Shown: in pieces, positions 1 to 7,870 of the stretch
Position numbering within the stretch: position 1 is the first letter of the stretch
How the letters are laid out: each line of letters begins with the position of its first letter
From: Clostridiaceae bacterium
Lineage (GTDB): Bacteria; Bacillota; Clostridia; Lachnospirales; Lachnospiraceae
Assembly (NCBI GenBank): GCA_902362725.1
Contig: CABIXM010000006.1
Span: 128,836-192,835 of the forward strand
DNA length: 64,000 nucleotides
Direction of reading: 5' to 3'
Notes under the pieces: model-generated
Databases searched by the model: none
Told to the model about the DNA's origin: nothing
Seen by the model: the letters and a program-made list of their open reading frames with translations, nothing else
Made by a program: the position numbers and the translations under genes

Positions 1-292
1 AGCCCGGGTACACTTCAAGCTCAAAGGCCGCATACAGAAGTCCCGCCGCCATCAGTACGAAAATTCCCGCTGTCACCCCCGTAAAAAACCTCTCCTTCTC
101 CCACAGGGAACCCAGAAGCTTTTTTGCGGACAGCAGCACCAGAAGGAGCAAAAGCCCCAGCACACCGGCCAGTGCGCCGATCTGTCTGCTCTGCTTCAGA
201 TCCGCAGCGCACACCGCCATCACCGCCAGCCAGATCAGCGCAAAGACGCCGGAAAACAGTACTATACATGCTCTTTGTATCTTATCCGTCAT
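1..292 (-). CDS. Membrane protein, C-terminus cut by window edge
   Basis: The reading frame begins with ATG at 292, inside the last codons of the upstream polymerase-like gene (the ATG overlaps its stop region), and runs off the left edge, so only about the first 97 residues are visible. It starts MTDKIQRAC and shows three hydrophobic segments (about residues 8-28, 38-54 and 70-88) separated by basic loops. The stop/start overlap shows translational coupling with the O-antigen-polymerase-like gene, so a role in surface polysaccharide assembly is likely. The N-terminus resembles the start of multi-TM GT-C type glycosyltransferases, but no diagnostic motif is in view. Function is not assigned. 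Confidence 0.6.
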   Translation of the reverse strand, partial: MTDKIQRACIVLFSGVFALIWLAVMAVCAADLKQSRQIGALAGVLGLLLLLVLLSAKKLLGSLWEKERFFTGVTAGIFVLMAAGLLYAAFELEVYPG

Positions 293-1466
293 ATCCATCC
301 TCTTTTTTGTAAATACATACCAGCCAGATCACGAACAGGAACATGCCCATCTCGTAATTCAGCAATGCGTAATCCATATTCATCAGCACGAAGACGCCCA
401 GAACCAGGCTTGTTCCCAGAAAACTCCTGCTTTTGTAAAGGGCGTAAATCAGCACTGCCAGCATCAGCAGCAGAAAACACAGGCCCACCGGAACCGAGAA
501 CCGCAGCATGGCGTTCAGGAAAATATTGTGGCAGTTGTTGGTGGACCAGCCTGACCGCACCTCAAAGAGCCGTTCCCCGAACTGAAAGCCCCAGCCGCCC
601 GGACACTGGCGAATCTCCCTGAGAGCCCCGGCCCAGATCTGGTTCCGGTCTCCCATGGAGAAAATATTCCGTTCCTTTAAAAGCAGCTTTCCGGCCACGC
701 CGCCTACTGCCGCCACCCCGACGATCCCCAGCAGATGGATTTTTCGGAAATGAAACCGTTTCCAGTCCACCTGATCCAGGAAACCGCCCAGAAGCACCAA
801 CGCCGCCGCGCCGAAGCCGGTCCAGGAATGGGACAGGAACATGGCTGTCAACAGCACCGCCACGCTTCCGAAGAACATCCATTTTCTCCGGAACAGACCG
901 CGGAAATGTACCACAGCAGCCAGAAACAGGGTCAGCATCAGCGCATAGTCGCTCTTGTGGCTGTAGAGCCAGTAATGACGGAACTCATAGTAATCCGCTG
1001 GCAGCTGGCCGAAATAGAACCGGTTATTGCAGATCAGGAAACTAGTGTAGCCCGCAAAGAAATACACGATGCTGAGGAGATTCGACACCACCGCGCACCC
1101 CAGAAAAAACCGGATCAGATTCTCCGGCTTCTCTCCCAACGGTTCCTCCTGCATGCAGAGCACCAGAAGAAAGAGGAAAGCCACCGTATCGTCGATCTGT
1201 TCGCCGAACCAGTGCAGTTCCCGCACATTGAACCAGAGAGACAGGATATTGTAGATCAGCAGTCCTCCCACGAGGCACAGCGCAAACACCTGTTTTTTCT
1301 TCCATCCTCCCTTTATGGCGCAGGCAGCCATCCACAGCAGCAGCGCCCCGTAGGCCGCGGTGAAGACCGCGTAATATTCCATCTTATAGTCCTCTGAAAA
1401 GGTACTCCAGAATGCCGGAAAGAACAGACTGAACACCATAAACAACTTTAAAAAGAAGGTTTTCAT
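282..1466 (-). CDS. O-antigen polymerase/ligase-like membrane protein
   Basis: About 394 residues with ten or more hydrophobic segments and a large loop near residues 240-310, the layout of the O-antigen ligase/Wzy polymerase superfamily. These integral membrane proteins join polyprenyl-linked oligosaccharide units at the outer face of the membrane. The loop holds a Trp/His-rich stretch (SWTGFG, WSTNNCHNIFLNAML) typical of the family. An upstream GTG at 1481 is possible, but GGGAG lies 8 bases before the ATG at 1466, so that start is preferred. The gene is divergent from the initiating sugar transferase and is followed, with overlap, by another membrane protein. Sequence identity among these proteins is low, so polymerase versus ligase cannot be told apart. 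Confidence 0.7.
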   Translation of the reverse strand: MKTFFLKLFMVFSLFFPAFWSTFSEDYKMEYYAVFTAAYGALLLWMAACAIKGGWKKKQVFALCLVGGLLIYNILSLWFNVRELHWFGEQIDDTVAFLFLLVLCMQEEPLGEKPENLIRFFLGCAVVSNLLSIVYFFAGYTSFLICNNRFYFGQLPADYYEFRHYWLYSHKSDYALMLTLFLAAVVHFRGLFRRKWMFFGSVAVLLTAMFLSHSWTGFGAAALVLLGGFLDQVDWKRFHFRKIHLLGIVGVAAVGGVAGKLLLKERNIFSMGDRNQIWAGALREIRQCPGGWGFQFGERLFEVRSGWSTNNCHNIFLNAMLRFSVPVGLCFLLLMLAVLIYALYKSRSFLGTSLVLGVFVLMNMDYALLNYEMGMFLFVIWLVCIYKKEDGYDG

Positions 1467-1507
1467 CTTATAAGCTCCCACTTCTGTACGAAATCAAGTA
1501 TCTGGAT

Positions 1508-1559
1508 ATTATACACCAATCACTTATTGTTTGACAAGCAATCCCAAATCTTTTATGAT
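1508..1559. promoter_or_regulatory. Divergent promoters with overlapping -35 boxes
   Basis: Rightward: TTGACA (1531-1536), 17-bp spacer, TATGAT (1554-1559), for the sugar transferase. Leftward, read on the minus strand: TTGTCA (complement of 1532-1537), 18-bp spacer, TATAAT (complement of 1508-1513), for the polymerase-like gene. The two -35 hexamers occupy almost the same bases. Confidence 0.7.
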
Positions 1560-1600
1560 ATTTATCAGGATAGAAAATAAACTGCGAGGAATCTGCGATT

Positions 1601-3022
1601 ATGTCAAATATCAGCCAAAAACAACGGCTTATTCAAAATTATACCCTGCTTGGTCTGGAATGCCTGTGCATCATCCTTTCCTTTACTCTGGCCGTTCTGA
1701 CCCGGGGACTGGAGGAGAGCTACCTGAGCTTTTCCCGGACCTACATCACTATGCTGGCCTGCATCCTGTTCTTCCATCTGCTTTCCTATTATATGTTCGA
1801 CTGGAACACGAATATCTTCAAGCGGGGCTATTATGTGGAACTCATCGCCGTTCTCAAATACAACAGCGTGCTGATTCTGATGCTCAGCTTCTTCCTCTAT
1901 GTGAGCAAGATGTCGGAGGATTTTTCCCGGCTGGTCTTCGTCTATTTCTTTGCCTACAATATTCTGCTGACCTATCTGGGACACCTGCTGCTTAAGAAGT
2001 ACTTTACCTCCGTATATCGGGTCAGCTCCAGCAGCAATAAGGTCTTTGTCATCACTACCTCCGACTACGCCGACGATATCCTCGGCCGGATGCTGAACTC
2101 TTCTGAATGGAGCTATGAGGTCACGGGTCTGGCACTTCTCGATCGAATAGAAGAAGGCGGGACCGTCCTGGGGATCCCGGTCATCGCCCACGGGGACGAT
2201 CTCTTTGAGCAGTTCAAGACCCGGGTAGTGGACGAGGTTTTCATCCACCTTCCTGATTATTCTAAATCGACCATTGAAGAACTGATCGTAAAATTCGAGA
2301 GCATGGGCATCACCGTCCATGTGAATATCGACTACTTCAACAATGTCATGGCCCATAAGACCACCGAGCTCTTTGCCGGCTTTACGGTGCTGTCCTACGA
2401 GGCCAGCGTCTTCGATTACCGGCGGCTCTTCATTAAGCGGATTATTGATATCATCGGCTCCCTGGTGGGGCTGGCGATTACGCTGGTTCTGACGCCTTTC
2501 ATTGCCCTGGCCATCAAGCTGGACTCCCCGGGGCCTGTCTTCTTCGCACAGAAGCGCGTGGGTAAGAACGGCCGGTATTTCAAGCTCTACAAGTTCCGTT
2601 CCATGTACATCGACGCGGAGGCCCGCAAAAAGGAGCTCATGGCCCAGAATGAAATGGACGGCCCCATGTTCAAGGTGGAGCACGATCCCCGGATTACGAA
2701 GGTCGGCGCTTTTCTCCGGAAAACCAGCCTGGACGAGCTGCCACAGTTTTACAATATTCTGATTGGCAATATGAGCCTGGTGGGAACCCGACCGCCTACC
2801 ATCGACGAATTCAAACAGTACGATCTGTATTACCGCAGACGTCTGAGCATTAAGCCGGGACTGACCGGCCTGTGGCAGGTCAGCGGCCGGAGCGATATCA
2901 CGGACTTCAAGGAAGTGGTAAAGCTGGATTTGGAATATATTGACAATTGGTCGCTGTCATCTGATATTCGCATTCTGCTGATGACCGTCTGGGTGGTCAT
3001 CATGAAAAAGGGGGCGCGCTGA
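1601..3022 (+). CDS. Polyprenyl-phosphate sugar-1-phosphate transferase (initiating enzyme)
   Basis: 473 residues of the WbaP/CpsE/EpsL-type polyprenyl glycosylphosphotransferase family. It transfers a sugar-1-phosphate from a UDP-sugar to undecaprenyl phosphate and so starts an exopolysaccharide, capsule or wall glycan repeat unit at the inner face of the membrane. The N-terminal half has four TM helices and a CoA-binding-like domain (about 140-250). The catalytic Bac_transf domain starts near residue 275: KRIIDIIGS, the helix-breaking DSPGPVFFAQKRVG, the YKFRSM motif, DELPQ, a SLVGTRPP signature and KPGLTGLWQVSGRS. All key motifs are present and the length is normal. The substrate sugar cannot be read from sequence. 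Confidence 0.93.
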   Translation: MSNISQKQRLIQNYTLLGLECLCIILSFTLAVLTRGLEESYLSFSRTYITMLACILFFHLLSYYMFDWNTNIFKRGYYVELIAVLKYNSVLILMLSFFLYVSKMSEDFSRLVFVYFFAYNILLTYLGHLLLKKYFTSVYRVSSSSNKVFVITTSDYADDILGRMLNSSEWSYEVTGLALLDRIEEGGTVLGIPVIAHGDDLFEQFKTRVVDEVFIHLPDYSKSTIEELIVKFESMGITVHVNIDYFNNVMAHKTTELFAGFTVLSYEASVFDYRRLFIKRIIDIIGSLVGLAITLVLTPFIALAIKLDSPGPVFFAQKRVGKNGRYFKLYKFRSMYIDAEARKKELMAQNEMDGPMFKVEHDPRITKVGAFLRKTSLDELPQFYNILIGNMSLVGTRPPTIDEFKQYDLYYRRRLSIKPGLTGLWQVSGRSDITDFKEVVKLDLEYIDNWSLSSDIRILLMTVWVVIMKKGAR

Positions 3023-3039
3023 CAACAGCGGCCCCTTTT
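3011..3039. terminator. Bidirectional intrinsic terminator overlapping a stop codon
   Basis: A GC-rich inverted repeat, GGGGCGCGCTG / CAGCGGCCCC with an ACAA loop, is followed by TTTT on the plus strand. On the minus strand the mirrored arm runs into CTTTTT. It serves the rightward sugar transferase (whose TGA lies inside the stem) and the leftward carbamate kinase. Confidence 0.75.
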
Positions 3040-3054
3040 CTGAATTCTTCTTTT

Positions 3055-3996
3055 CTATTCTGCTTCCCGGATAATGGTTCCGGTCTTCTCGTGCAATGCA
3101 TCCTTCGCCCTGGCCAGATCCGCGATCACGGCCACACGGCCCGGACGGCCTGACACAAAGGAGGCTCCCGCTGCCATCTTCGGCAGTACGGACGCCCGCG
3201 GGAACTGTCCTGCTGCCGCGTAGGTCTCAACCTCCTCCGGCGTTACTACGTCCAGCTCCTTCTCCCGTTCTGTCCCATAATTAATGCAAATCTTATTTTC
3301 CCCGGTCAGGATCATCAGCATGTCCGCGTCCAGAAGCTCCGCCAGCTTGCCGCTTGCGTAGTCCTTCTCGATGACGGCGCTGGCTCCCTTTAAGTGGCCG
3401 CGCTGGCGAAGCACCGGAATTCCGCCGCCTCCACAGGCGATGACCACCTGATCCGCATTCAAAAGCACGCGGATAGCGTCGATTTCCACGATATCCGTGG
3501 GCTTCGGAGCCGCAACCACACGGCGGAAGCCCTTTCCTTCTTCCTCCACTACGAAGTTGCCCTTCTCTTCCTCTGCTTCAGCCTCTTCTCTGGTCATATA
3601 GCGGCCGATGACCTTGATGGGCTCCGCAAATGCATCGTCGTAAGGATCTACCACCACCTGGGTAATGATGGTGCTGACGGTCTTCGGAATGCCTCTGCCC
3701 AGAAGCTCCTCACGGATGGCATTCTGCAGATCGTATCCGATATAACCCTGGCTCATAGCCGAGCAGACCGACATGGGCGCGAAAGTGTAATCCTCGTGTT
3801 CTTTTCCGAACTCATTGAGAGCCGTGTGAATCATGCCCACCTGGGGCGCGTTACTGTGGCTGATGGCTACCTGACAGCCCTCCTCCACCAGATCCGCAAT
3901 GGCTTTCGCCGCACTTTTTACCGCTACCTTCTGCTCCGGCAGCGTGGTACCCAGCGCTTTATGTCCCAAAGCAACTACTACTTTTTTCTTTTCCAT
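3055..3996 (-). CDS. Carbamate kinase, YqeA-like, with altered signatures
   Basis: 313 residues, full length for carbamate kinase, which makes ATP from carbamoyl phosphate and ADP. The body is close to the family: PMSVCSAMSQGYIGYDLQNA, the ACGGGGIPV glycine loop, KGASAVIEKDYAS, ADMLMILT and the C-terminal VLPKMAAGASF stretch. Two normally invariant motifs differ: ALGGNAL is ALGHKAL here, and HGNGPQVG is HSNAPQVG. No arginine deiminase or ornithine carbamoyltransferase gene is beside it. The start at 3996 has a good site (GAGGT). The fold is certain; classical carbamate kinase activity is less so because of the altered phosphate-binding residues. Confidence 0.85.
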   Translation of the reverse strand: MEKKKVVVALGHKALGTTLPEQKVAVKSAAKAIADLVEEGCQVAISHSNAPQVGMIHTALNEFGKEHEDYTFAPMSVCSAMSQGYIGYDLQNAIREELLGRGIPKTVSTIITQVVVDPYDDAFAEPIKVIGRYMTREEAEAEEEKGNFVVEEEGKGFRRVVAAPKPTDIVEIDAIRVLLNADQVVIACGGGGIPVLRQRGHLKGASAVIEKDYASGKLAELLDADMLMILTGENKICINYGTEREKELDVVTPEEVETYAAAGQFPRASVLPKMAAGASFVSGRPGRVAVIADLARAKDALHEKTGTIIREAE

Positions 3997-4032
3997 AATC
4001 CGTTACCTCGCTGTATTTAAACTGTTAGAATT

Positions 4033-4061
4033 ATTATAGTTGTTTTATCTGTAAAAAGCAA
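4033..4061 (-). promoter_or_regulatory. Promoter of the carbamate kinase gene
   Basis: Minus-strand TTGCTT (complement of 4056-4061), 17-bp spacer and perfect TATAAT (complement of 4033-4038), about 40 bases before the ATG. Confidence 0.65.
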
Positions 4062-4086
4062 TGTCAAATAGCTTTCCCGTAAAATT

Positions 4087-4293
4087 CTACAGATAATTCT
4101 GCTGGCACTGCACACAGGTGCTGTTCCGGCTGCAATGAAAATCCTCTATGAGATCATCCACCCGACTGCAGCTGGCCGCGATGAAGGTGACGGTGTGTTT
4201 TACTTTGGAGGCGTCCACGGGACATCTGGCCTCGAATACCTGGGTATATCTCCGGTCTTCCTCCTGGGCGTGGGTTTTTCTGTTCTCTGTCAT
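4087..4293 (-). CDS. Small Cys-rich hypothetical protein
   Basis: A 68-residue protein starting MTENRKTHAQ. A longer frame exists upstream, but AAAGGAG lies about 8 bases before the ATG at 4293, and a sigma-A promoter fits just upstream, so the short form is the gene. It has five cysteines, three of them in the last 15 residues (C-x5-C-x2-C), and a hydrophobic TVTFIAAS core. No signal peptide or TM segment is seen. The cysteine spacing could bind a metal, but no family is recognised with certainty. It is divergent from dinB. Confidence 0.7.
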   Translation of the reverse strand: MTENRKTHAQEEDRRYTQVFEARCPVDASKVKHTVTFIAASCSRVDDLIEDFHCSRNSTCVQCQQNYL

Positions 4294-4330
4294 ATGTATT
4301 CTCCTTTTCTGACCAATCCCTATGAGTTTC

Positions 4331-4359
4331 AGTGTATCACGTTCTCTTAAGCGAATCAA
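4331..4359 (-). promoter_or_regulatory. Promoter of the small Cys-rich gene
   Basis: Minus-strand TTGATT (complement of 4354-4359), 17-bp spacer, TACACT (complement of 4331-4336). Confidence 0.55.
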
Positions 4360-4411
4360 TTTATAATCCGCTTTTTCCTCCCGATTCTGCGTACAATTTC
4401 CCTGTTTTTTG

Positions 4412-4440
4412 TTGCAAACATATGTTCTTTGCGTTATACT
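4412..4440 (+). promoter_or_regulatory. dinB promoter with LexA (SOS) box over the -35
   Basis: TTGCAA (4412-4417), 17-bp spacer, TATACT (4435-4440). The sequence CAAACATATGTTCT at 4415-4428 matches 12 of 14 positions of the Gram-positive LexA/DinR box CGAACRNRYGTTYC and has the palindromic core AACATATGTT. Its place across the -35/spacer is where a LexA repressor would block polymerase. Confidence 0.7.
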
Positions 4441-4507
4441 CAGGATAAGAAATAGCAGAAAACTCTGACAGGAACCTGTTAAACTGGAAGGAGGCAAATC
4501 AACGGCT

Positions 4508-5797
4508 ATGAAACCGATTATCTTTCACATCGACGTAAATTCAGCCTACTTGAGCTGGACTTCCCTGGAGAAACTGAAGAATGGAAGCGACATAGATCTG
4601 CGAACCATTCCGGCTATTATCGGCGGAGATGAGAAAAGCCGCCATGGGATCGTGCTGGCTAAGTCTATTCCGGCGAAGAAGTACGGGATTCAGACTGCCG
4701 AGCCGGTGGCCTCTGCCCTGCGGAAATGTCCCGGCCTCGTGGTGGAGAAGCCTGATCATACCATGTACCGCCGCTACAGCCGGGCCATGATGGAGCTGTT
4801 GTCCGGGTATACGCCGGATCTGGAGCAGGTATCCATCGACGAGTGCTATCTGGATTTCACGCCCATCGCCCACCTCTATCCATCCCCGGAGGAGGCGGCC
4901 GCCCGGATCCGCGATCACATCTTTGAGACCTTCGGCTTTACGGTCAATGTGGGCATCTCCAACGTCAAGGTGCTGGCGAAAATGGCCAGTGATTTTGAAA
5001 AGCCCGGGAAGGTGCATACGCTGTACCCGGAGGAAATCCCTTTGAAAATGTGGCCGCTGCCCGTCTCCGACCTCTTCATGGTGGGCCGCAGAAGCGCCGA
5101 GCGCCTGAAGACTTACGGCATCCGCACCATCGGCGACCTGGCCCATACAGACCTCTCTTTTCTCACCGCCCATTTCAAAAGCCACGGGAGGCTCATGTGG
5201 GAATTTGCCAACGGCATCGATCCCTCCCCTGTGGTGTCCAACCGGCAGGAGGCCAAAGGCGTGGGTAATTCCATCACCCTGTCCACAGACGTGACCACGG
5301 CGGAGGCAGCCAAAAAGGTACTGCTGTCCCTGGCGGAGAGCGTGGCCGCCCGCCTGCGGAAGGCCGGGCAGCTGGCCGGGACTGTGGCGGTTGAGCTCAA
5401 GTACGCCGACTTTACCAAAGCCTCACATCAGGCTCCCACCCTCTCCCCCTGCAATGACACAGACGCCATCTACCGACTGTCCTGTTCCCTCTTTGACCAG
5501 GTCTGGAACGGCGAACCCATCCGGCTTCTGGGCATCCGCTCCTCCCGGCTCACAGCTGAAGGAGAGCCGGTTCAGCTCTCGATCTTTGATCTGCCCCTGG
5601 CTTCCATGCCGCCAGATCCAGATGCCGCCCGGACGGACTTCTCCGGAACACACCCCGCAAAAAAAGAAGGAGAACCCGCTCGGTCTCCTTCTCCGGAAAA
5701 GCTGAAAAAGCTGGACGCCGCCATGGACGCCATCCGTAAGAAATACGGGAAAAACGCCATCCACAAGGGTGAACTTACTGATTTCTCCGATAGATAA
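4508..5797 (+). CDS. dinB: DNA polymerase IV (Y-family translesion polymerase)
   Basis: 429 residues of the UmuC/DinB family, which copies past damaged bases. The palm starts with IIFHIDVNSAYLSW (first catalytic Asp), followed by the finger region and the SIDECYLDFTP motif near residue 117 with the second catalytic acids. A helix-hairpin-helix thumb (SDLFMVGRRSAERLKTYGI) and the little-finger domain follow. The C-terminal tail (from about residue 355) is rich in Pro, Lys and Glu, where a beta-clamp peptide is usual; QLSIFDL near residue 357 fits that role. The AAGGAGG site is 13 bases before the ATG, longer than usual. A LexA-like box in the promoter suggests SOS control. The 3' end overlaps coaX tail to tail by 23 bp. 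Confidence 0.93.
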   Translation: MKPIIFHIDVNSAYLSWTSLEKLKNGSDIDLRTIPAIIGGDEKSRHGIVLAKSIPAKKYGIQTAEPVASALRKCPGLVVEKPDHTMYRRYSRAMMELLSGYTPDLEQVSIDECYLDFTPIAHLYPSPEEAAARIRDHIFETFGFTVNVGISNVKVLAKMASDFEKPGKVHTLYPEEIPLKMWPLPVSDLFMVGRRSAERLKTYGIRTIGDLAHTDLSFLTAHFKSHGRLMWEFANGIDPSPVVSNRQEAKGVGNSITLSTDVTTAEAAKKVLLSLAESVAARLRKAGQLAGTVAVELKYADFTKASHQAPTLSPCNDTDAIYRLSCSLFDQVWNGEPIRLLGIRSSRLTAEGEPVQLSIFDLPLASMPPDPDAARTDFSGTHPAKKEGEPARSPSPEKLKKLDAAMDAIRKKYGKNAIHKGELTDFSDR

Positions 5798-6539
5798 GCT
5801 TCAGTCCCTTTAAAAGCAGGGCGTCATCCATCCTAAGCTCTCTTCTGCAATAAGGCGCAATATATTTGGCCATGCCGCCGGTGGCTATTACGCTGACCTT
5901 CTGCCCCAGCTCCTCCTCAATGCGGCCAATCATACCGTCCACACAGGCCGCGTTGCCATAGAGGACGCCGCTCTTCATACAGTCGATGGTATTGCTGCCG
6001 ATGAACTTCTTCGGCGGATCCAGACTGATCTTCGGAAGTTGGGAAGTCCGGCTTATCATGGCGTCCAGCGCCACGCCTACGCCCGGCATAATCATGCCGC
6101 CCATGACCTGCTTCTTCTCGTTGACCACCGTAAAGGTAGTGGCAGTTCCCAGATCTACCACCACCAGCGGGCAGGGATATTCCTCGATGGCGGCTACTGC
6201 GCCCACCACCAGATCGGAACCCAGCTGGGCCGGATTGTCGATGCGGATATCCAGGCCGGTCTTCACGCCCGGGCCCACCACCAACGGCTCCCGGCCCGTT
6301 ACCTTAGCTGCGGCCCGGCGCATGACGCCGGTCAGCGGCGGCACTGCCGAGGAGAGAATGCCTCCATCCAGTTCCCTTCTGTCGACTCCATATATTTCCA
6401 GAACCGTCTTGATGCTGATCGCATATTCCAGCTCTGATTTCTTCGTATCTGTGTGAAGCCGCTCCACAAAGATAATTTCATCGTCCCGGATGCAGCCCAC
6501 TACAATGTAGGTATTGCCAATATCTACTGCTAAAATCAT
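5775..6539 (-). CDS. coaX: Type III pantothenate kinase
   Basis: 254 residues. It phosphorylates pantothenate in the first step of coenzyme A synthesis. The ASKHA-fold signatures are present: DIGNTYIVVG at the start (phosphate 1), the substrate loop with GPGVKTGLDIRIDNPAQLGSDLV (Asp base about residue 108), DLGTATTF (phosphate 2) and GGMIMPGVG followed by an adenosine-side motif ATGGMAKYI. The ATG overlaps the stop of the AI-2E family gene by four bases (ATGA), so the two are translated together. Length is normal for CoaX. It converges on dinB. Confidence 0.94.
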   Translation of the reverse strand: MILAVDIGNTYIVVGCIRDDEIIFVERLHTDTKKSELEYAISIKTVLEIYGVDRRELDGGILSSAVPPLTGVMRRAAAKVTGREPLVVGPGVKTGLDIRIDNPAQLGSDLVVGAVAAIEEYPCPLVVVDLGTATTFTVVNEKKQVMGGMIMPGVGVALDAMISRTSQLPKISLDPPKKFIGSNTIDCMKSGVLYGNAACVDGMIGRIEEELGQKVSVIATGGMAKYIAPYCRRELRMDDALLLKGLKLIYRRNQ

Positions 6540-7870
6540 GCCTCTTCCTCCTGTTTTTCTTCGGCTTCTTCCGCTGCCCTATCATGATTCTGTATATAGC
6601 GAAGCTCTCCGCCTTCCTGTTCCACGGACACCAGCTCCTGATATACTAGCGTATCTGTGGTCAGCTTCTTCTGCTTCAGCAGATAGTTGGAACACTTCTT
6701 CACCAGATCGTAGATGACCGCAAAGGCCGGTACGCCGATGATCATGCCCACGAAGCCCATGAGACCGCCGAACACCAGGATGGAGAACAATACCCAGAAG
6801 CTGGACAGCCCCGTGGAGTTGCCCAGAATCTTCGGTCCCAGGAAATTGCCGTCAAACTGCTGCAAAAGCAGAATCAGAATCAGGAAGTACAGGCACTGCA
6901 TTGGATTTACCGTCAGCACCAAAATGGCGCTGGGGATGGCTCCGATATAGGGGCCGAAAAACGGGATGATATTCGTCACACCCACCACCACGCTGATCAG
7001 CATGGTATAGGGCAGCTTCAGAATACTCATGAAGAAAAAGCAGAGGCAGCCGATGATCAGCGAGTCAATAACCTTGCCGCTGATAAATCCGCCGAACATC
7101 CGGTCAATGAGCCGACATTCATCCAGAATTGCGTTGGCATGGGATACCTTGAAGATGCTGTAAATCAGCTTCTTGGCCTGGGCCGCGAATTTTCGCCGGT
7201 TGCCCATCATATAGACCGCTGCAATCAAGCCGATCAGGATATTTTTCATGGTGGCAATGGCGCTTAAGAGACCTGCGGACACGCCGCTGACGATGGTCTG
7301 CATATTCGGCAGAAGCTTGGTCTCCAGCCAGGTTTCCACATTGGTATATACGGTGTCCATGAATTGGTTTACATAATTCAATATTACTTCATTGTCCTGC
7401 AGATAGTTCTGAATCCAGGCCGACCACTTATTCACCATGGAAGGGAAACCTGTCACGATACTGCCGATACTGGCAAATACCTGGGGCAGTACCATAGCAA
7501 GCAGCAGATAAATCACCAGCAGCCCGAACAGAATGCTGAGGCCGATGCCGGCCGCCCCGGCGATGCTGTGGGCTTTCTTCTGGTTCTTCATCCGGTTCCT
7601 GAAAAATCGGAACAGATTCCGCTCGATAAAATTGCAGACAGGGGTCAGCAGATAAGCGATGACCGCGCCGTAGATAAAGGGCATCAGAATTCCCTTTATC
7701 AGGTTGTACGCAGCCACAATCCGGTCAAAGCGGTACATGGCGAAGAACACGATGATACAGATGATAATGGATCCCGCGCCCGCCAGACTTTTGTACAGAT
7801 ATTTTTTTACTTGTCCGTTTTCTTTCATTTCTGCCTGCTCTCCTGTCTGTTGTGTCTTATTCATATTCAT
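6536..7870 (-). CDS. AI-2E family transporter (DUF20/PerM-like permease)
   Basis: About 444 residues with eight predicted TM segments: one near 27-47, a pair at 60-80, a long soluble loop (about 130-190), then five clustered helices in the C-terminal half. The pattern NIIPFFGPYIGAIPSA and QQFDGNFLGPKILGNS are family hallmarks of AI-2E/YdbI/YtvI membrane proteins, which export small molecules or ions. The substrate is unknown, and the family name should not be taken as proof of AI-2 transport. Three possible starts (TTG 7873, ATG 7870, ATG 7864) lie inside the end of the PBP gene; AAGGG fits 7870. It sits between the PBP gene and coaX in one operon. Confidence 0.88.
   Translation of the reverse strand: MNMNKTQQTGEQAEMKENGQVKKYLYKSLAGAGSIIICIIVFFAMYRFDRIVAAYNLIKGILMPFIYGAVIAYLLTPVCNFIERNLFRFFRNRMKNQKKAHSIAGAAGIGLSILFGLLVIYLLLAMVLPQVFASIGSIVTGFPSMVNKWSAWIQNYLQDNEVILNYVNQFMDTVYTNVETWLETKLLPNMQTIVSGVSAGLLSAIATMKNILIGLIAAVYMMGNRRKFAAQAKKLIYSIFKVSHANAILDECRLIDRMFGGFISGKVIDSLIIGCLCFFFMSILKLPYTMLISVVVGVTNIIPFFGPYIGAIPSAILVLTVNPMQCLYFLILILLLQQFDGNFLGPKILGNSTGLSSFWVLFSILVFGGLMGFVGMIIGVPAFAVIYDLVKKCSNYLLKQKKLTTDTLVYQELVSVEQEGGELRYIQNHDRAAEEAEEKQEEEA

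Noticed and set aside
4294..4497. N-terminal extension of the small Cys-rich protein to 136 residues
   Set aside because: The extension runs through the dinB promoter and past the gene's own promoter, while the ATG at 4293 has an ideal ribosome site.
6536..7870. Quorum-sensing autoinducer-2 exporter
   Set aside because: The family name suggests it, but no luxS or other AI-2 gene is here and many members move other substrates.
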